64,000 nucleotides of DNA from an uncultured Dehalococcoidia bacterium (GCA_951812535.1 CATOSK010000007.1:186001-250000); one strand, 5' to 3'. Counted from the stretch's first letter, positions 52,743 through 61,487 are shown. Translations and numbers: made by a program. Notes: generated by a model not told the origin, from the sequence alone.

Positions 52743-53505
52743 CGCGGCTTCTGCACGATGTCGATGTTCACCGCCCGTTCCGCGTGGACGGTGAAGGTCA
52801 GCGACGCGCTGCCCCCGCCCTCCGTGCTGTCCACCACGTGGATGTTGTCCGGCCCGTGCAGGTAGTGAATATGGTCTTCCTCCACCCGGAAGGGCCGGTC
52901 ATGCCCCGGGTAGAAGACGTTGGACGACGCCACCATCTTCTCCACGCTCTCCCGGGCGTCGTCCACGTCCCAGAAAACGTTGTACGGCAGCCCCCGCGCC
53001 ACTGTGCCGCTCTCCGGCATGGCGTCGCCGGCGATGAGGATCTGCTCCCCTCCACCTCGGCCAGCACGCTCATGTGACCCTTGGTGTGGCCCGGCGTTTC
53101 GATGACCGACACCCCCTCCACCACCGTGTCCCCTTCGGACACGATTTCCACCTTCATCTTCCGCATCATGTCCGCCATCGCCCCGGCCACCGCCAGGTCC
53201 CAGGGATTGGGATTGCGGGCGTAGTCGATCTCCGTCGGGTTCACCACCACCCGCGCGTTGGGGAAAAGGTCCGTGTTCTGGCAGTGGTCCCAGTGCATGT
53301 GGGTCAGGATGATGATGTCGATGTCTTCCGGGCTCAAGTCCCTGGCCTGCAGCGCCCGGTACAGGAAGGCCCGCCGCGACGACGGCCCGGTGTCGATCAG
53401 GATGTTGTGGCTCCCCACCCTCAGCAGCGAATTCGTCGAATACCCGAAGGACCCCTGGTCGGTGTTCAGCGCAAAACCGTAGGTCAAAACATCCAGCGTC
53501 GCCAT
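52739..53505 (-). pseudogene. Metallo-beta-lactamase-fold hydrolase, frameshifted
   Basis: An MBL-fold hydrolase, similar to N-acyl-homoserine lactonase-like proteins, split over two frames. The first frame starts at ATG 53505 (MATLDVLTYGFALNTDQGSF) and has the zinc motif THMHWDHC and the ETPGHTKGHMSVL segment. After VLAEVEG it goes out of frame. The second frame continues with MPESGTVARGLPYNVFWDVDD and FYPGHDRPF. Inserting one G in the GGGG run at about 53047-53050 would restore one frame, giving about 255 residues with the expected ILIAGDAMPESG junction. It may be a real one-base deletion or a sequencing/assembly error. Confidence 0.8.
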
Positions 53506-53542
53506 AATGGTTGCCCTCTACTTGCTCTTTTTCTCGTTTGGG

Positions 53543-54952
53543 TCAGTTGAACAGTTCGTGGTATTTCCTCAACAGGGCATCATCGTATCGAAACGCCGCC
53601 TTGTCCCACTCCATCTCAGGCCAGGGAACGTCGTTCCGGTCAACTATCTTGCCGGACAGCCGGATGGCTTCCCGGGAATCGTTGTAGATGAGGACGCTCG
53701 ACCCATCGAGAACGGTGCAGGTGTCCGCGTACCGTTGCATCGATCTTCGTCCACAGTTGGCGTAAACTCCGCTTTGCGATGCAATGGCTCCCTCCGGGTC
53801 TGCCTCGGGCCGTAGCACGAAGATGTCGAACCCTTGGTCCCGGCTTTCGGTCTCGAACGAGTAGTAATACTCCCCCGAGCCACAGAACGGGAAGGAATGG
53901 TACCATCCCCCGGCTATCACCTCGGATATCTCCCGGTCGACCGTAAACCGCGTCTCCGCCAGTTCATGCATGATGTTGTCCGGGTTGCTGCTGTGTCCAT
54001 AACCGACCGAATGCCCCAATTCGTGCCATAGAGTTTTCGTAATCGTGTCCCCGTCGAACGCGGTCCACTCGCCGGCGCAATTGTTGGTTCCCAGTCCCAC
54101 CTTGATATGGGCACGGAAGATCGCTTCCCCCAGAACATGGGAGCCGTAATCTCGGACCCACGAAACCGTCAGATCAGCCACCGCAGGATCGTAGACGCGC
54201 TTGACGGTGGAAAAATACCACCTGTGGGAGGAGAAACTGTCGGCCACCTCCTCCACTCCGGCCGGGACTCCTTCGCCGGCGTACCAGGGAAGGGGCTCAA
54301 AGTAGAACTTTAGCTCTCCCGTCACGATGGCCTGGACCAGGGGTTGGGTCTTCGCCAGTTGCAGCACCCTGGCTTTTGCTTCGGCTTCGGTGCGCTCCTT
54401 CTGGGTTCCGACCTCCCTCTCCAGTTCTTCTTTGGCAGTCCTTTCTTCAATAACCTGTTGCTCTAAACCAGCGGCCGCCTGTTGAGCAGCCATCCTGGCC
54501 CGTCGTTCTTCTTCAGCGGAAGTTTCTGACGCCTCCTGGGCTACGGCAATCCTCAATAGGGCTTCGTTCTTCTCTCGTTCCGCTTGCGACGCCTTTTCTT
54601 CGGCAATCGCTTTGGCGTTTTCAGCCTGGGCCGCCGCATCTTCTGCGGCCGCTCTGGCGTCTTCGGCCTCCGATGCCCGGGTCTCGGCAGTTGCCTTGGC
54701 TTTTTCTGCTTCGGCGGCCATCCCCTCGGCAGCAACTCTGGATTGGTTTGCTTCGCTGGCGGACCGAAGGGCTGAGTCTCTCTCATCTCCGGCTTTGGCT
54801 GTGGCGTGTTGGGCAGCCAGCTTGTCCTGCACCGCTTGTACCAGCGCATTCTGCGCGGAAGCGCGTGCCGCCCGTTCTCCATAGGCGAATATGCCAAGGG
54901 TGGCCACTGCGACGGCCGCCGCCACGATGACCAGTGCCAGGAGTGCTTTCAA
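53543..54952 (-). CDS. Membrane-anchored coiled-coil metzincin protease
   Basis: A 469-residue protein with an unusual build. It has an N-terminal membrane segment or signal anchor (residues 3-24), and a long Ala/Glu/Lys coiled coil (about 30-200) with heptad-like AEAEKAKATAETRASEAED patterns. A catalytic domain follows with the zinc motif HELGHSVGYGH at 310-320 (HExxHxxGxxH) and a Met-turn-like NIMHE at 326-330. That motif defines the metzincin class (matrixin-like). The protease domain is probably outside the membrane. Start ATG 54952. The final approximately 100 residues include GVYANCGRRSMQRYADTCTVLDGSSVLIYND and could be a small C-terminal binding domain. Target unknown. Confidence 0.82.
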   Translation of the reverse strand: MKALLALVIVAAAVAVATLGIFAYGERAARASAQNALVQAVQDKLAAQHATAKAGDERDSALRSASEANQSRVAAEGMAAEAEKAKATAETRASEAEDARAAAEDAAAQAENAKAIAEEKASQAEREKNEALLRIAVAQEASETSAEEERRARMAAQQAAAGLEQQVIEERTAKEELEREVGTQKERTEAEAKARVLQLAKTQPLVQAIVTGELKFYFEPLPWYAGEGVPAGVEEVADSFSSHRWYFSTVKRVYDPAVADLTVSWVRDYGSHVLGEAIFRAHIKVGLGTNNCAGEWTAFDGDTITKTLWHELGHSVGYGHSSNPDNIMHELAETRFTVDREISEVIAGGWYHSFPFCGSGEYYYSFETESRDQGFDIFVLRPEADPEGAIASQSGVYANCGRRSMQRYADTCTVLDGSSVLIYNDSREAIRLSGKIVDRNDVPWPEMEWDKAAFRYDDALLRKYHELFN

Positions 54953-54964
54953 CCGGGGCCGACC

Positions 54965-56416
54965 CTAAAACGCCGGCCGGTTCAGCACCGACTGGTCAAT
55001 CTTCCGCGGTACCAGCCGCCCGTCGTCCGGCGTCCCCAGCAACTCCCCCTGGTCCACCATCACCTTCCCCCGCAGCAGCACCGTCGCCGGCCACCCTTCA
55101 ACCTCCCATCCGTCCCAGGGGGAATAGTCCCGCAAGTGCAGGTCCGCCATAGTCAGCGTCTTCCTGATGGAAGGGTCAATGATGGTAATGTCGGCATCGC
55201 TTCCCGCTGCGATGGCCCCCTTCTGCGGATACATGCCCAGCATCTTCGCTGCGTTTGTCGAGGTGAAGTTGACGTATTGCTCCAGTGATACGCCCCGCTT
55301 CACCACCGCCTCGGTGTAGTTCACCCCCATGCGGATCTCGATGCCGATATTCCCGCCCCGCACGTCCACCACGTTCCGCCCCGCGATCTTGTCCAGGTAG
55401 GTCGTGAAGCTGCTGTCCGTCGCCGTGAAGGACAGGTCCCGGCGCAGCAGCCCGTCCCACAGGTGGTTCCGGTCGTCCTCGTACTTCAGCGACGGATAGG
55501 TGTGGTACTTCATCCCGTCGCTTTCCTTGTAGTTGTCGCTGTTGAAGGACAGCGCCAGGGTCAGGACCTCCCCGTACACCGGGAAACCGTCCGACCGCGC
55601 CTCGGAGATCGCATCCAGCCCGTCCTTGGCGGTGACATGCACGAAATACACCCCGGTCTCGGTCCGCTGGGCCAGCCGGATAACGTGCTGGAAGGCCAGG
55701 TCCTCCACCAGCTTGGAATGTATCTCGTGGACGTTGTACCAGTCCCACAGCCCCCGCTGCTGGGCCAGCAGGTAGTTGTACATCACCAGCTCATCGTCTT
55801 CGCCATGCACCGCCAGCACCCCGCCGTGGCGGGAAATCTGCGTCATCACGTCGGCCAATCTTCCCGTGTCGATCTTGCCGATGGGAGTCAGGCTGTGCAC
55901 CCGCCCCTCCGGCGGGCGTATATCCGTGGTGAACACCTTGATGCTGGGAAACCCCGCGCTGATCAGCTCGCTGTACCGCGAAATGGCGTCCGGCGTGCTG
56001 CCGCTGGAGTAGATGCAGTGGGTGGAGTAGTCGGTGTAGGCGTTGCCCTTCCACACCGATATGAAGTCGTGGATCCCCGATGCCAGGTCCCCCTGGTTGG
56101 GCACCGGCGCGAAGTCCATCACCGTCGTCGTCCCGCCCCAGATCGCCCCCAGCGAGTGGTCCAGCGGACCGGCGTTGGGAGTATCGGCAACCAGCTGCCG
56201 CGCCCCCGGCTGCACGTTGGCTGCGGCGTGGGCGTGGGTCTCGATGCCCCCGGGGACGACAATCTTTCCCACCGCGTCAATAACGGTCGCCCCCTCACTG
56301 GAAAGCACCCCCGGGACGGCCACCGCCACGATCTTCTCCCCCTGGATGCCCACATCCCACTCCCCCGCTCCCCCGGGAATAACCACCGTCCCTCCGGTAA
56401 TCAGTTTATCCAGCAT
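54965..56416 (-). CDS. Dihydropyrimidinase/allantoinase-type amidohydrolase
   Basis: A 483-residue cyclic amidohydrolase of the D-hydantoinase/dihydropyrimidinase group, which opens cyclic ureides or imides. The first metal motif is HAHAA in VVPGGIETHAHAAANVQPGAR. The carbamylated-lysine strand is GFPSIKVFTTDIR, and later ligand histidines lie in LAVHGEDDELV and YFVHVTAKDG. The final metal aspartate expected in this family seems to fall in YLDKIAGRNVVDVRGG or nearby and is not certain. The ATG at 56416 has a GGAGGTG site. Which cyclic substrate is used is not determined. Confidence 0.87.
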   Translation of the reverse strand: MLDKLITGGTVVIPGGAGEWDVGIQGEKIVAVAVPGVLSSEGATVIDAVGKIVVPGGIETHAHAAANVQPGARQLVADTPNAGPLDHSLGAIWGGTTTVMDFAPVPNQGDLASGIHDFISVWKGNAYTDYSTHCIYSSGSTPDAISRYSELISAGFPSIKVFTTDIRPPEGRVHSLTPIGKIDTGRLADVMTQISRHGGVLAVHGEDDELVMYNYLLAQQRGLWDWYNVHEIHSKLVEDLAFQHVIRLAQRTETGVYFVHVTAKDGLDAISEARSDGFPVYGEVLTLALSFNSDNYKESDGMKYHTYPSLKYEDDRNHLWDGLLRRDLSFTATDSSFTTYLDKIAGRNVVDVRGGNIGIEIRMGVNYTEAVVKRGVSLEQYVNFTSTNAAKMLGMYPQKGAIAAGSDADITIIDPSIRKTLTMADLHLRDYSPWDGWEVEGWPATVLLRGKVMVDQGELLGTPDDGRLVPRKIDQSVLNRPAF

Positions 56417-56477
56417 GATTCACCTCCAGCTTGACTACATGCCTTACCCGAAGTAGCATCCTGGTAAGGAGCTTCCC

Positions 56478-56720
56478 ATGATCGTTAAGATAACCTCCAA
56501 GCGCCAAGTAACCTTCCCTGCTCACGTTTTGGACCGCCTGGGAGTCAAACCAGGAGACCATCTTGAACTGACCGAGGGCCTCGATGGCTACATCCTGCGT
56601 CCCCGGCGGATCGACTACTCCCGTCTGGGCACCCTTCGGGATAAGGTCGTCCCAGGTCAACCGCCTTTCGATATTCAAAAGTTCCGCGAGCAACCCTATG
56701 ACCCCGCGCTTCGGGATTGA
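56478..56720 (+). CDS. AbrB/MazE-type antitoxin
   Basis: An 80-residue SpoVT-AbrB domain protein: KITSKRQVTFPAHVLDRLGVKPGDHLELTE is the swapped-hairpin DNA-binding domain. The C-terminal part (QPPFDIQKFREQPYDPALRD) would bind and neutralise the toxin. It overlaps the downstream PIN gene by 23 bases, the normal arrangement for a co-translated toxin-antitoxin pair that represses its own promoter. Confidence 0.87.
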   Translation: MIVKITSKRQVTFPAHVLDRLGVKPGDHLELTEGLDGYILRPRRIDYSRLGTLRDKVVPGQPPFDIQKFREQPYDPALRD

Positions 56721-57096
56721 TACCTCCGTCCTCGTACGCCTGGCCACAGGAGACCCCGAAGGGGACTTCCAACGCTGCGTCGAGGATCTGAGGGCTCGAG
56801 TTGAGGACCAGGGTAGCGAGATCCTGGCCTCTAACCAGGTGATTGGAGAAGCCTACGTCTCCTTGCAGCATTACTACCGGATATCCGATGCCGAAGCCCG
56901 AACCGCGCTGGTAAATGTCTTGACCAGCGGTCTGGTCTCTCCGCTCAACGGCCAGTCGGTGATTCTGGCTTTGCAGAGTCGTGGCGGCCCGGGCCTTTTC
57001 GATCGGCTCATCGCAGATGATTACTCTCGCAACGCACTGGAAACCCTGACACTGGATCGCAGGATGGCTGCTCTGCCGGGTGTCCGCAGGATATAG
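56698..57096 (+). CDS. PIN-domain toxin ribonuclease
   Basis: A 132-residue PIN-domain protein, partner of the preceding antitoxin. The first acidic residue is in FGIDTSVLVRLATGD, the Glu of the second set in NQVIGEAYVSLQHYY, and the third in FDRLIADDYSRNALETLTLDRRM. PIN toxins cleave RNA with Mg2+. The ATG at 56698 lies inside the antitoxin gene. The frame is open upstream, but only this start gives the PIN N-terminus. Confidence 0.88.
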   Translation: MTPRFGIDTSVLVRLATGDPEGDFQRCVEDLRARVEDQGSEILASNQVIGEAYVSLQHYYRISDAEARTALVNVLTSGLVSPLNGQSVILALQSRGGPGLFDRLIADDYSRNALETLTLDRRMAALPGVRRI

Positions 57097-57156
57097 GGAT
57101 CGCTGGATCCGAAAGATTGGCCGCGGGAGCGCGCAAGGAACTGGCCCCTACCCCCC

Positions 57157-57627
57157 CTACGCAAACCGCACCATGAAGCTTGCCTCACCGATGGGAGTCC
57201 CGTCCAGCACGATCACCGCCACGTGCCTTCCCAGCCGCTGCACCGGGATCCGGAAGGTCTTGATCCACCGCTGGAACATTATCCCCTCCTCCCAGGTGAT
57301 CGTCTCCGCCGCCGGCGTGCTCAGGGGAATTCCCGGGGCGCGGATGGCTATCTGGAGCTGGTGCTCCCCGGGAGTCGCGCCGGCGATGCAGAAGGCCAGG
57401 TTGGCGTCCATCTGCCCCAGCGTCGGTGTTTCTCCGCTGGGCGGCTCCGAGGGCATGGGCACCTCGAACAGGTCGATAATTCCCCTGAAGGTCAGGTCAT
57501 CGCCGGGACCTTCTTCGGTCTCTCGGCAGAACAGGGCATACTTCAAATAGTGTCCCGGGCGGTCAGTGGCCAATTGAACAACCTTCGCAGAATCGGGATT
57601 GACCGCCGCGCCTGGGGACGACTCCAT
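57157..57627 (-). CDS. DUF6941-like protein
   Basis: A protein of about 156 residues from the ATG at 57627; the frame is open to 57741, and the true start is uncertain because no strong ribosome site is seen. The pattern LKYALFCRETEEGPGDDLTFRGIIDLFEVP followed by AFCIAGATPGEHQLQIAIRAPG, then an aromatic, strand-rich C-terminus ending EASFMVRF, is like the DUF6941 family of small beta-rich proteins. Function unknown. Divergent from the thioredoxin-like gene. Confidence 0.65.
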   Translation of the reverse strand: MESSPGAAVNPDSAKVVQLATDRPGHYLKYALFCRETEEGPGDDLTFRGIIDLFEVPMPSEPPSGETPTLGQMDANLAFCIAGATPGEHQLQIAIRAPGIPLSTPAAETITWEEGIMFQRWIKTFRIPVQRLGRHVAVIVLDGTPIGEASFMVRFA

Positions 57628-57764
57628 TGGCGGCCAGGCAAATTTTAGCACTTTCCTTCCTTGCGGATAACGGCCCCGGCCATTGCCAACGCGAAGCATT
57701 ACTGCGAAACTAGGCTCACTGCACCTTGACCCACCCGTCAACTTTGCCCTGGAGGTGTACCGCC

Positions 57765-58403
57765 ATGCCCCTGAGCGCAGAGAAGTTCTCCGAAGCCCTG
57801 TCCCCCCGGGAATACATCCCGCAGATGAAGGTCAACAAGGCCCCATTCGAGGCCATCTACGAGGCCATCGAGATCCCCCAGGACGTGCAGGAATTCTTCG
57901 ACGGCCTCAGCGAGCCCGTCAACTTGGCCGTCTTCCACGCTGAATGGTGTGGCGACGCTGTCAGCACCACCCCCGCCATCCTTCGCCTCGCCGAGAATTG
58001 CGACAAGATCAACGTGGGCGTCTTCAACCGGGACGAGGAGGTGGACCTGACCAACACCTTTGTCCCCGAACACCGTGCCAACACCGTTCCGGTCTTCGTC
58101 GTCTTCGACCAGCGGATGGACGAAATCGCCCGCTTTATCGAGACCGCCCGCAGCCTCGTCCCCCAGATCGATGCAATGGACGACGCTATCGCCCAGGAAG
58201 TGTCCCAGGAAGCCGGGCCCGAGGCGGAAAACGCCCGCGCTCTGACCCGGGGCAAGCGCACCGCCTTCCGCATCGCCCGCGGCCAGGAGTGGGGTAAGGT
58301 TATCCTGGACGAATTCCGCCAGGTCGTCAGCGACGGCCTGACTCTCCCTGCCAGTGAACGTCCCGCCGAGGGCGGCACCGAGTGGCCCGTCCCGGAGGCC
58401 TAG
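57765..58403 (+). CDS. Thioredoxin-like protein with WCGDA site
   Basis: A 212-residue thioredoxin-fold protein. The active site is in VFHAEWCGDAVSTTPA: the first Cys is kept, but the resolving Cys of CxxC is Ala. The cis-proline loop is NTVPVFVVFD. A one-Cys site fits a thiol-binding, bacilliredoxin-like or holdase role better than a classical disulfide reductase (inference). The ATG at 57765 has GGAGG. A downstream helical extension (from about residue 140) is outside the core. An 86-residue acidic protein is encoded 43 bases downstream. Confidence 0.82.
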   Translation: MPLSAEKFSEALSPREYIPQMKVNKAPFEAIYEAIEIPQDVQEFFDGLSEPVNLAVFHAEWCGDAVSTTPAILRLAENCDKINVGVFNRDEEVDLTNTFVPEHRANTVPVFVVFDQRMDEIARFIETARSLVPQIDAMDDAIAQEVSQEAGPEAENARALTRGKRTAFRIARGQEWGKVILDEFRQVVSDGLTLPASERPAEGGTEWPVPEA

Positions 58404-58446
58404 CCAACCCCTGGTCACGTCCGAAAGTTAGCGAGGTTCGATAGCT

Positions 58447-58707
58447 ATGCCCGGCGGCATAATCAACATGGAAGACATGAACGTCATCTTCTCGGTGACC
58501 GACCTCATGGGGATTCACCGGGAGTCGGTCAGCGTCGACCTTACCAAAGAAGACCCCGGCTCCGTCTCCCGGGACGGAGGCAAGATCGAAATAACCATCC
58601 CCGAGACCGGCACCACCGCCGAATTCGCACCCCGCGTCCGCGCCGAGCTGGAAGCCCTGGGCTACACCGAGGTCGAACTCGACGACGAGGACGAGGACGA
58701 CGTCTAG
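58447..58707 (+). CDS. Small acidic protein of unknown function
   Basis: An 86-residue protein (MPGGIINMEDMNVIFSVTDLMG at its start) ending in a strongly acidic tail, ELDDEDEDDV. No domain is recognised. An internal ATG at 58468 (MEDMNV) is an alternative start. It is probably co-transcribed with the thioredoxin-like gene. Codon use matches its neighbours, so it is likely a real gene. Confidence 0.6.
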   Translation: MPGGIINMEDMNVIFSVTDLMGIHRESVSVDLTKEDPGSVSRDGGKIEITIPETGTTAEFAPRVRAELEALGYTEVELDDEDEDDV

Positions 58708-58768
58708 CTGACCGCTGCCGGGCCGTCAAGTTGGATCAGGGGACTGTCGGCCTTCGACAGAAGGAGAA

Positions 58769-58797
58769 CGCGGGGTGGGACCGAATCCCACCCCGCG
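58769..58797. terminator. Bidirectional hairpin terminator
   Basis: CGCGGGGTGGGA (58769-58780) and TCCCACCCCGCG (58786-58797) form a perfect 12-bp stem with a CCGAA loop between convergent genes. Confidence 0.6.
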
Positions 58798-58834
58798 CAT
58801 TCGTTCTGGGCGGTATCTGTTTCTGGACCGGGGA

Positions 58835-59359
58835 CTACAGCGGCACGTCCCGCCATTCGAAGGCCAGGAATGCGTAGCGCACGAAAACCGCTCCGCCCGG
58901 CGCTCCCAGCGGCCCGTTGACTCCCAGGACGGCGATGGTATGTTCGTCTCCCACGCTGGGCTCGGCGTCCACCACCACCCGTTGCGGCACGTTGAACCCC
59001 TGGATGCAGCCCCGGTCCCGGTTGCAGTCGCCGTCCACCCAGATCTCGCCGTAGTCGTCCACGCAGGTCTCGAACAGGCAGCGTCCGCCAGCCAGGTCCC
59101 GTCCCCCGATCGTCGCCGGAATCGTCACCTTGATGCGGTACCAGGCAAACGCCACGCCATGGGAATGCCACTTGGTCAGGTCCGATATGGTGTCCCACCC
59201 CGAGTCGTCGAAGTCGGGCAGGCGCGCCGGACTGCCCTCGGCTTGGGAAACGATTCCCTCGTTGGGTTGCCCCGGAATGTACCCTCCGGCAAACCGCCAC
59301 ACGCCGTTGACCTGTGCCAGGTCCGCCGGGTCCTGCAGATTGATGAACGCTCTCGCCAT
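58835..59359 (-). CDS. Galactose-binding-like (GH2 sugar-binding fold) domain protein
   Basis: A 174-residue protein starting MARAFINLQDPADLAQVNGVWRFAGG, with the FDDSGWDTI...AWYRIKVTIP...CVDDYGEIWVDGD arrangement of the jelly-roll domain seen at the front of glycoside hydrolase family 2 enzymes. Here it stands alone, with no catalytic domain and no signal peptide. The ATG at 59359 follows AGGAGG. It is probably a binding or accessory protein; the ligand is unknown. Confidence 0.72.
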   Translation of the reverse strand: MARAFINLQDPADLAQVNGVWRFAGGYIPGQPNEGIVSQAEGSPARLPDFDDSGWDTISDLTKWHSHGVAFAWYRIKVTIPATIGGRDLAGGRCLFETCVDDYGEIWVDGDCNRDRGCIQGFNVPQRVVVDAEPSVGDEHTIAVLGVNGPLGAPGGAVFVRYAFLAFEWRDVPL

Positions 59360-59411
59360 ATCCAGTCCTCCTGTTTGTTGGATGGTTGGTTTGGATGGTT
59401 GGGTTGGTGCC

Positions 59412-60065
59412 TCAGTCCTCCACGCCGACGATCCTGATCCCGGCATGGATGCGGTATATCCGGTTGATGTTCACCAGGAGCGGCGTAATCTGCTCCACGT
59501 AGCGGGAGTTAGCCAGGGAGCCGCCATCCACCGGGCGCAGGTCGGGAATTCGCTGCGCCAGGTCCATAACCGCCTTCTTCGCTTCGGCGTGGTCCGAGCA
59601 GACCACCACGTCCCCCGGAACGGACACGTCCGGGTTCAGCAGCTCCTCGGCGCTCACGTTCTGGAAGGCCGACACCACCAGCGCCTCCGGAGCCAACTCC
59701 TGGGACTCCTCGGCGGCCGAACCGGCGGAAACGTCCACGGCGAAAGCCCCCCTGCCCCGTTGAAACCCCATTGGAGCGATGACGTTCACCACTACCTTCC
59801 CCGCCAGGTGTTCCCCAACTCCCTCCAGCAGCGGCCGCTGTCCCTCGTAGGGAACGGTCAGGAACACCGTATCCGCCCGGGCCGCGGCGTCGGCGTTCTC
59901 CGCGCCGGAGATCCGCGCTTCGGGCGCCAGGCCGGAAAGTTCCCCCGCGGCGGTCGCCGCCCGTCCCGCATCCCGCGAGCCAATCACGACCTCCTCACCG
60001 GCCAGGGCCAGCCGCAGCGCCAGCCCCTTCCCCTCCGGACCCGTCCCTCCCAGAAACGCCAGCAT
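59412..60065 (-). CDS. npdG: NADPH-dependent F420 reductase (NpdG-like)
   Basis: A 217-residue oxidoreductase with an N-terminal Rossmann motif (FLGGTGPEGKGLALRLALAGEEVVIGSRD) and the typical VSAFQNVSAEELLNP and PLLVNINRIYRIHAGIRI segments of F420-dependent NADP reductases. It exchanges hydride between NADPH and coenzyme F420. Its presence implies that the organism makes F420, consistent with the inferred lineage. The ATG has a GGAGG site. Confidence 0.87.
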   Translation of the reverse strand: MLAFLGGTGPEGKGLALRLALAGEEVVIGSRDAGRAATAAGELSGLAPEARISGAENADAAARADTVFLTVPYEGQRPLLEGVGEHLAGKVVVNVIAPMGFQRGRGAFAVDVSAGSAAEESQELAPEALVVSAFQNVSAEELLNPDVSVPGDVVVCSDHAEAKKAVMDLAQRIPDLRPVDGGSLANSRYVEQITPLLVNINRIYRIHAGIRIVGVED

Positions 60066-60137
60066 TCCGGCCTCCTTAACTTGCCTTTGGACCTGCCGCC
60101 CACCCCGTTCTTCTGCCCCGCCCCGGCGGCGCTCCTA

Positions 60138-60167
60138 ATATACCATCAACTCATACACCATCAACTC
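60138..60167. repeat. 15-bp tandem repeat, two copies
   Basis: ATATACCATCAACTC and ATACACCATCAACTC lie side by side (14 of 15 match) in the divergent gap between npdG and the VOC gene. They could be paired operator half-sites. Confidence 0.5.
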
Positions 60168-60219
60168 GCGGGTCCGCACTCCGGGATTGTTCCCGGGAAC
60201 CGGGGCCGTGGGGCCGTTG

Positions 60220-60230
60220 TGCTAGAATAC
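60220..60230 (+). promoter_or_regulatory. Extended -10 promoter of the VOC gene
   Basis: TGCTAGAATAC contains TGn-TAGAAT, an extended -10 form, about 28 bp before the ATG at 60258. There is no clear -35. The same 11-mer precedes the cupin gene. Confidence 0.45.
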
Positions 60231-60257
60231 CGCCAATCAATCGAAGGGAGGATAGTC

Positions 60258-60617
60258 ATGGCTTTCAAGCTGAACCACGTCCACCTCAAGAGTCCCGACC
60301 CCAGGGAGACCGCCGACTTCTACGTCAACAACCTGGGCGCCACGGTGGTTGCCGAGACCGCCAACGGCGGCTTCCGGCTGGACCTCCACGGACTGCCCCT
60401 GAACGTCACCGGCAAGATCGACACCCAGACCCACGAACAGGTCTACGGCATCGAGCACATCGCCATTGACACCGACGACATCGACGGGACGGTGGAGTCC
60501 CTCAAGGCGGGCGGCGCCAAGATCCTCGAGGAGACCCAGGTCGGCGGCGGACGGCGCGTCTGCTTCTTCGAGGGACCCCAGGGTGTCTGCCTGGAAGTCC
60601 TGGAGATTGTGAGCTAG
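60258..60617 (+). CDS. VOC family (glyoxalase-like) protein
   Basis: A 119-residue vicinal-oxygen-chelate protein. The metal-binding positions are the His in KLNHVHLKSPDPRETADFYVNNLG, the His in GIEHIAIDTDDIDG, and Glu in GVCLEVLEI. It may be a lyase, dioxygenase or isomerase acting on a small metabolite; the substrate is unknown. The ATG at 60258 has a strong AAGGGAGGA site. The PIG-L gene begins six bases after its stop. Confidence 0.87.
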   Translation: MAFKLNHVHLKSPDPRETADFYVNNLGATVVAETANGGFRLDLHGLPLNVTGKIDTQTHEQVYGIEHIAIDTDDIDGTVESLKAGGAKILEETQVGGGRRVCFFEGPQGVCLEVLEIVS

Positions 60618-60623
60618 CCGCTT

Positions 60624-61487
60624 ATGACCGGCTACCGCCTGCTGGCCCTCTTCGCCCACCCCGACGATGAAGCCTTTCCGGTGGGAGGCGCGCTGGCCGC
60701 CTGTGCCTCCGCCGGAGTGTCCGTCCGGCTGGTAACCGCCACCCGGGGCGAGGAGGGCGAAATCCGCCAGCCCGGGGCAGCCACCCGGGAGACCATCGGC
60801 GCAGTCCGGGAAAAAGAGCTGGGAGACTCGGTGAGGGCCCTCGGCTTGGCCAGCCACGACCTACTGCAATACCGGGACTCGGGCATGGCGGGCACCGAGC
60901 CCAACGGCCGCCCCGAGGCCTTCGTCAACGCCGACCCGGGAACGGTGGTGGAGCGTCTGGTGCGCGAGATCCGCGGCTTCCGTCCCCAGGTGGTGTTGAC
61001 CTTCGGCCCCGATGGCCTGTACGGCCATCCCGACCACATCGCCATCTGCCGCCATGCGACGAAGGCCTTCCACGCGGCGGGGGACCCGTCGGTCTTTCCT
61101 GACCAGCTGAAGGGAGGACTTGAGGCCCACCAACCCCAGCGGCTCTTCTACAGCGTCCGTCCCCGGGGCTTTCGCACCGACATGGCCCTCAAGCTCCGCG
61201 CGGCCGGGGTGGACTTTCCCCTGCCAACCCCGGACCGGGTCAATGACGGCGTCCCCCGCGAGGAAATCCATTTTGAGTTTGACGTGGGGGAACACCTGGA
61301 CGCCAAGCTGGCCTGCATCATCTGCCACCGGACCCAGACCGCGCCGGACTGGCCCTACTTCACCGTCCCCCGCGACGTAACAGCCCACAACATGGGCCGT
61401 GAGTGGTACATCCGCGGCTGGCCTCCCGTACCCCCGGGCCAAACCATCCCTCCCAGCTTCTTCGAGGGCCTGCCCCAGGACCCTTAA
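60624..61487 (+). CDS. PIG-L/LmbE family deacetylase
   Basis: A 287-residue zinc-dependent N-deacetylase family protein. The zinc motif FAHPDDEAFPVGG is at the N-terminus, and the third ligand is in YGHPDHIAICRH. Members deacetylate N-acetylglucosaminyl lipids, mycothiol precursors or bacillithiol precursors, among others. Co-transcribed with the VOC gene. Specific substrate not determined. Confidence 0.9.
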   Translation: MTGYRLLALFAHPDDEAFPVGGALAACASAGVSVRLVTATRGEEGEIRQPGAATRETIGAVREKELGDSVRALGLASHDLLQYRDSGMAGTEPNGRPEAFVNADPGTVVERLVREIRGFRPQVVLTFGPDGLYGHPDHIAICRHATKAFHAAGDPSVFPDQLKGGLEAHQPQRLFYSVRPRGFRTDMALKLRAAGVDFPLPTPDRVNDGVPREEIHFEFDVGEHLDAKLACIICHRTQTAPDWPYFTVPRDVTAHNMGREWYIRGWPPVPPGQTIPPSFFEGLPQDP

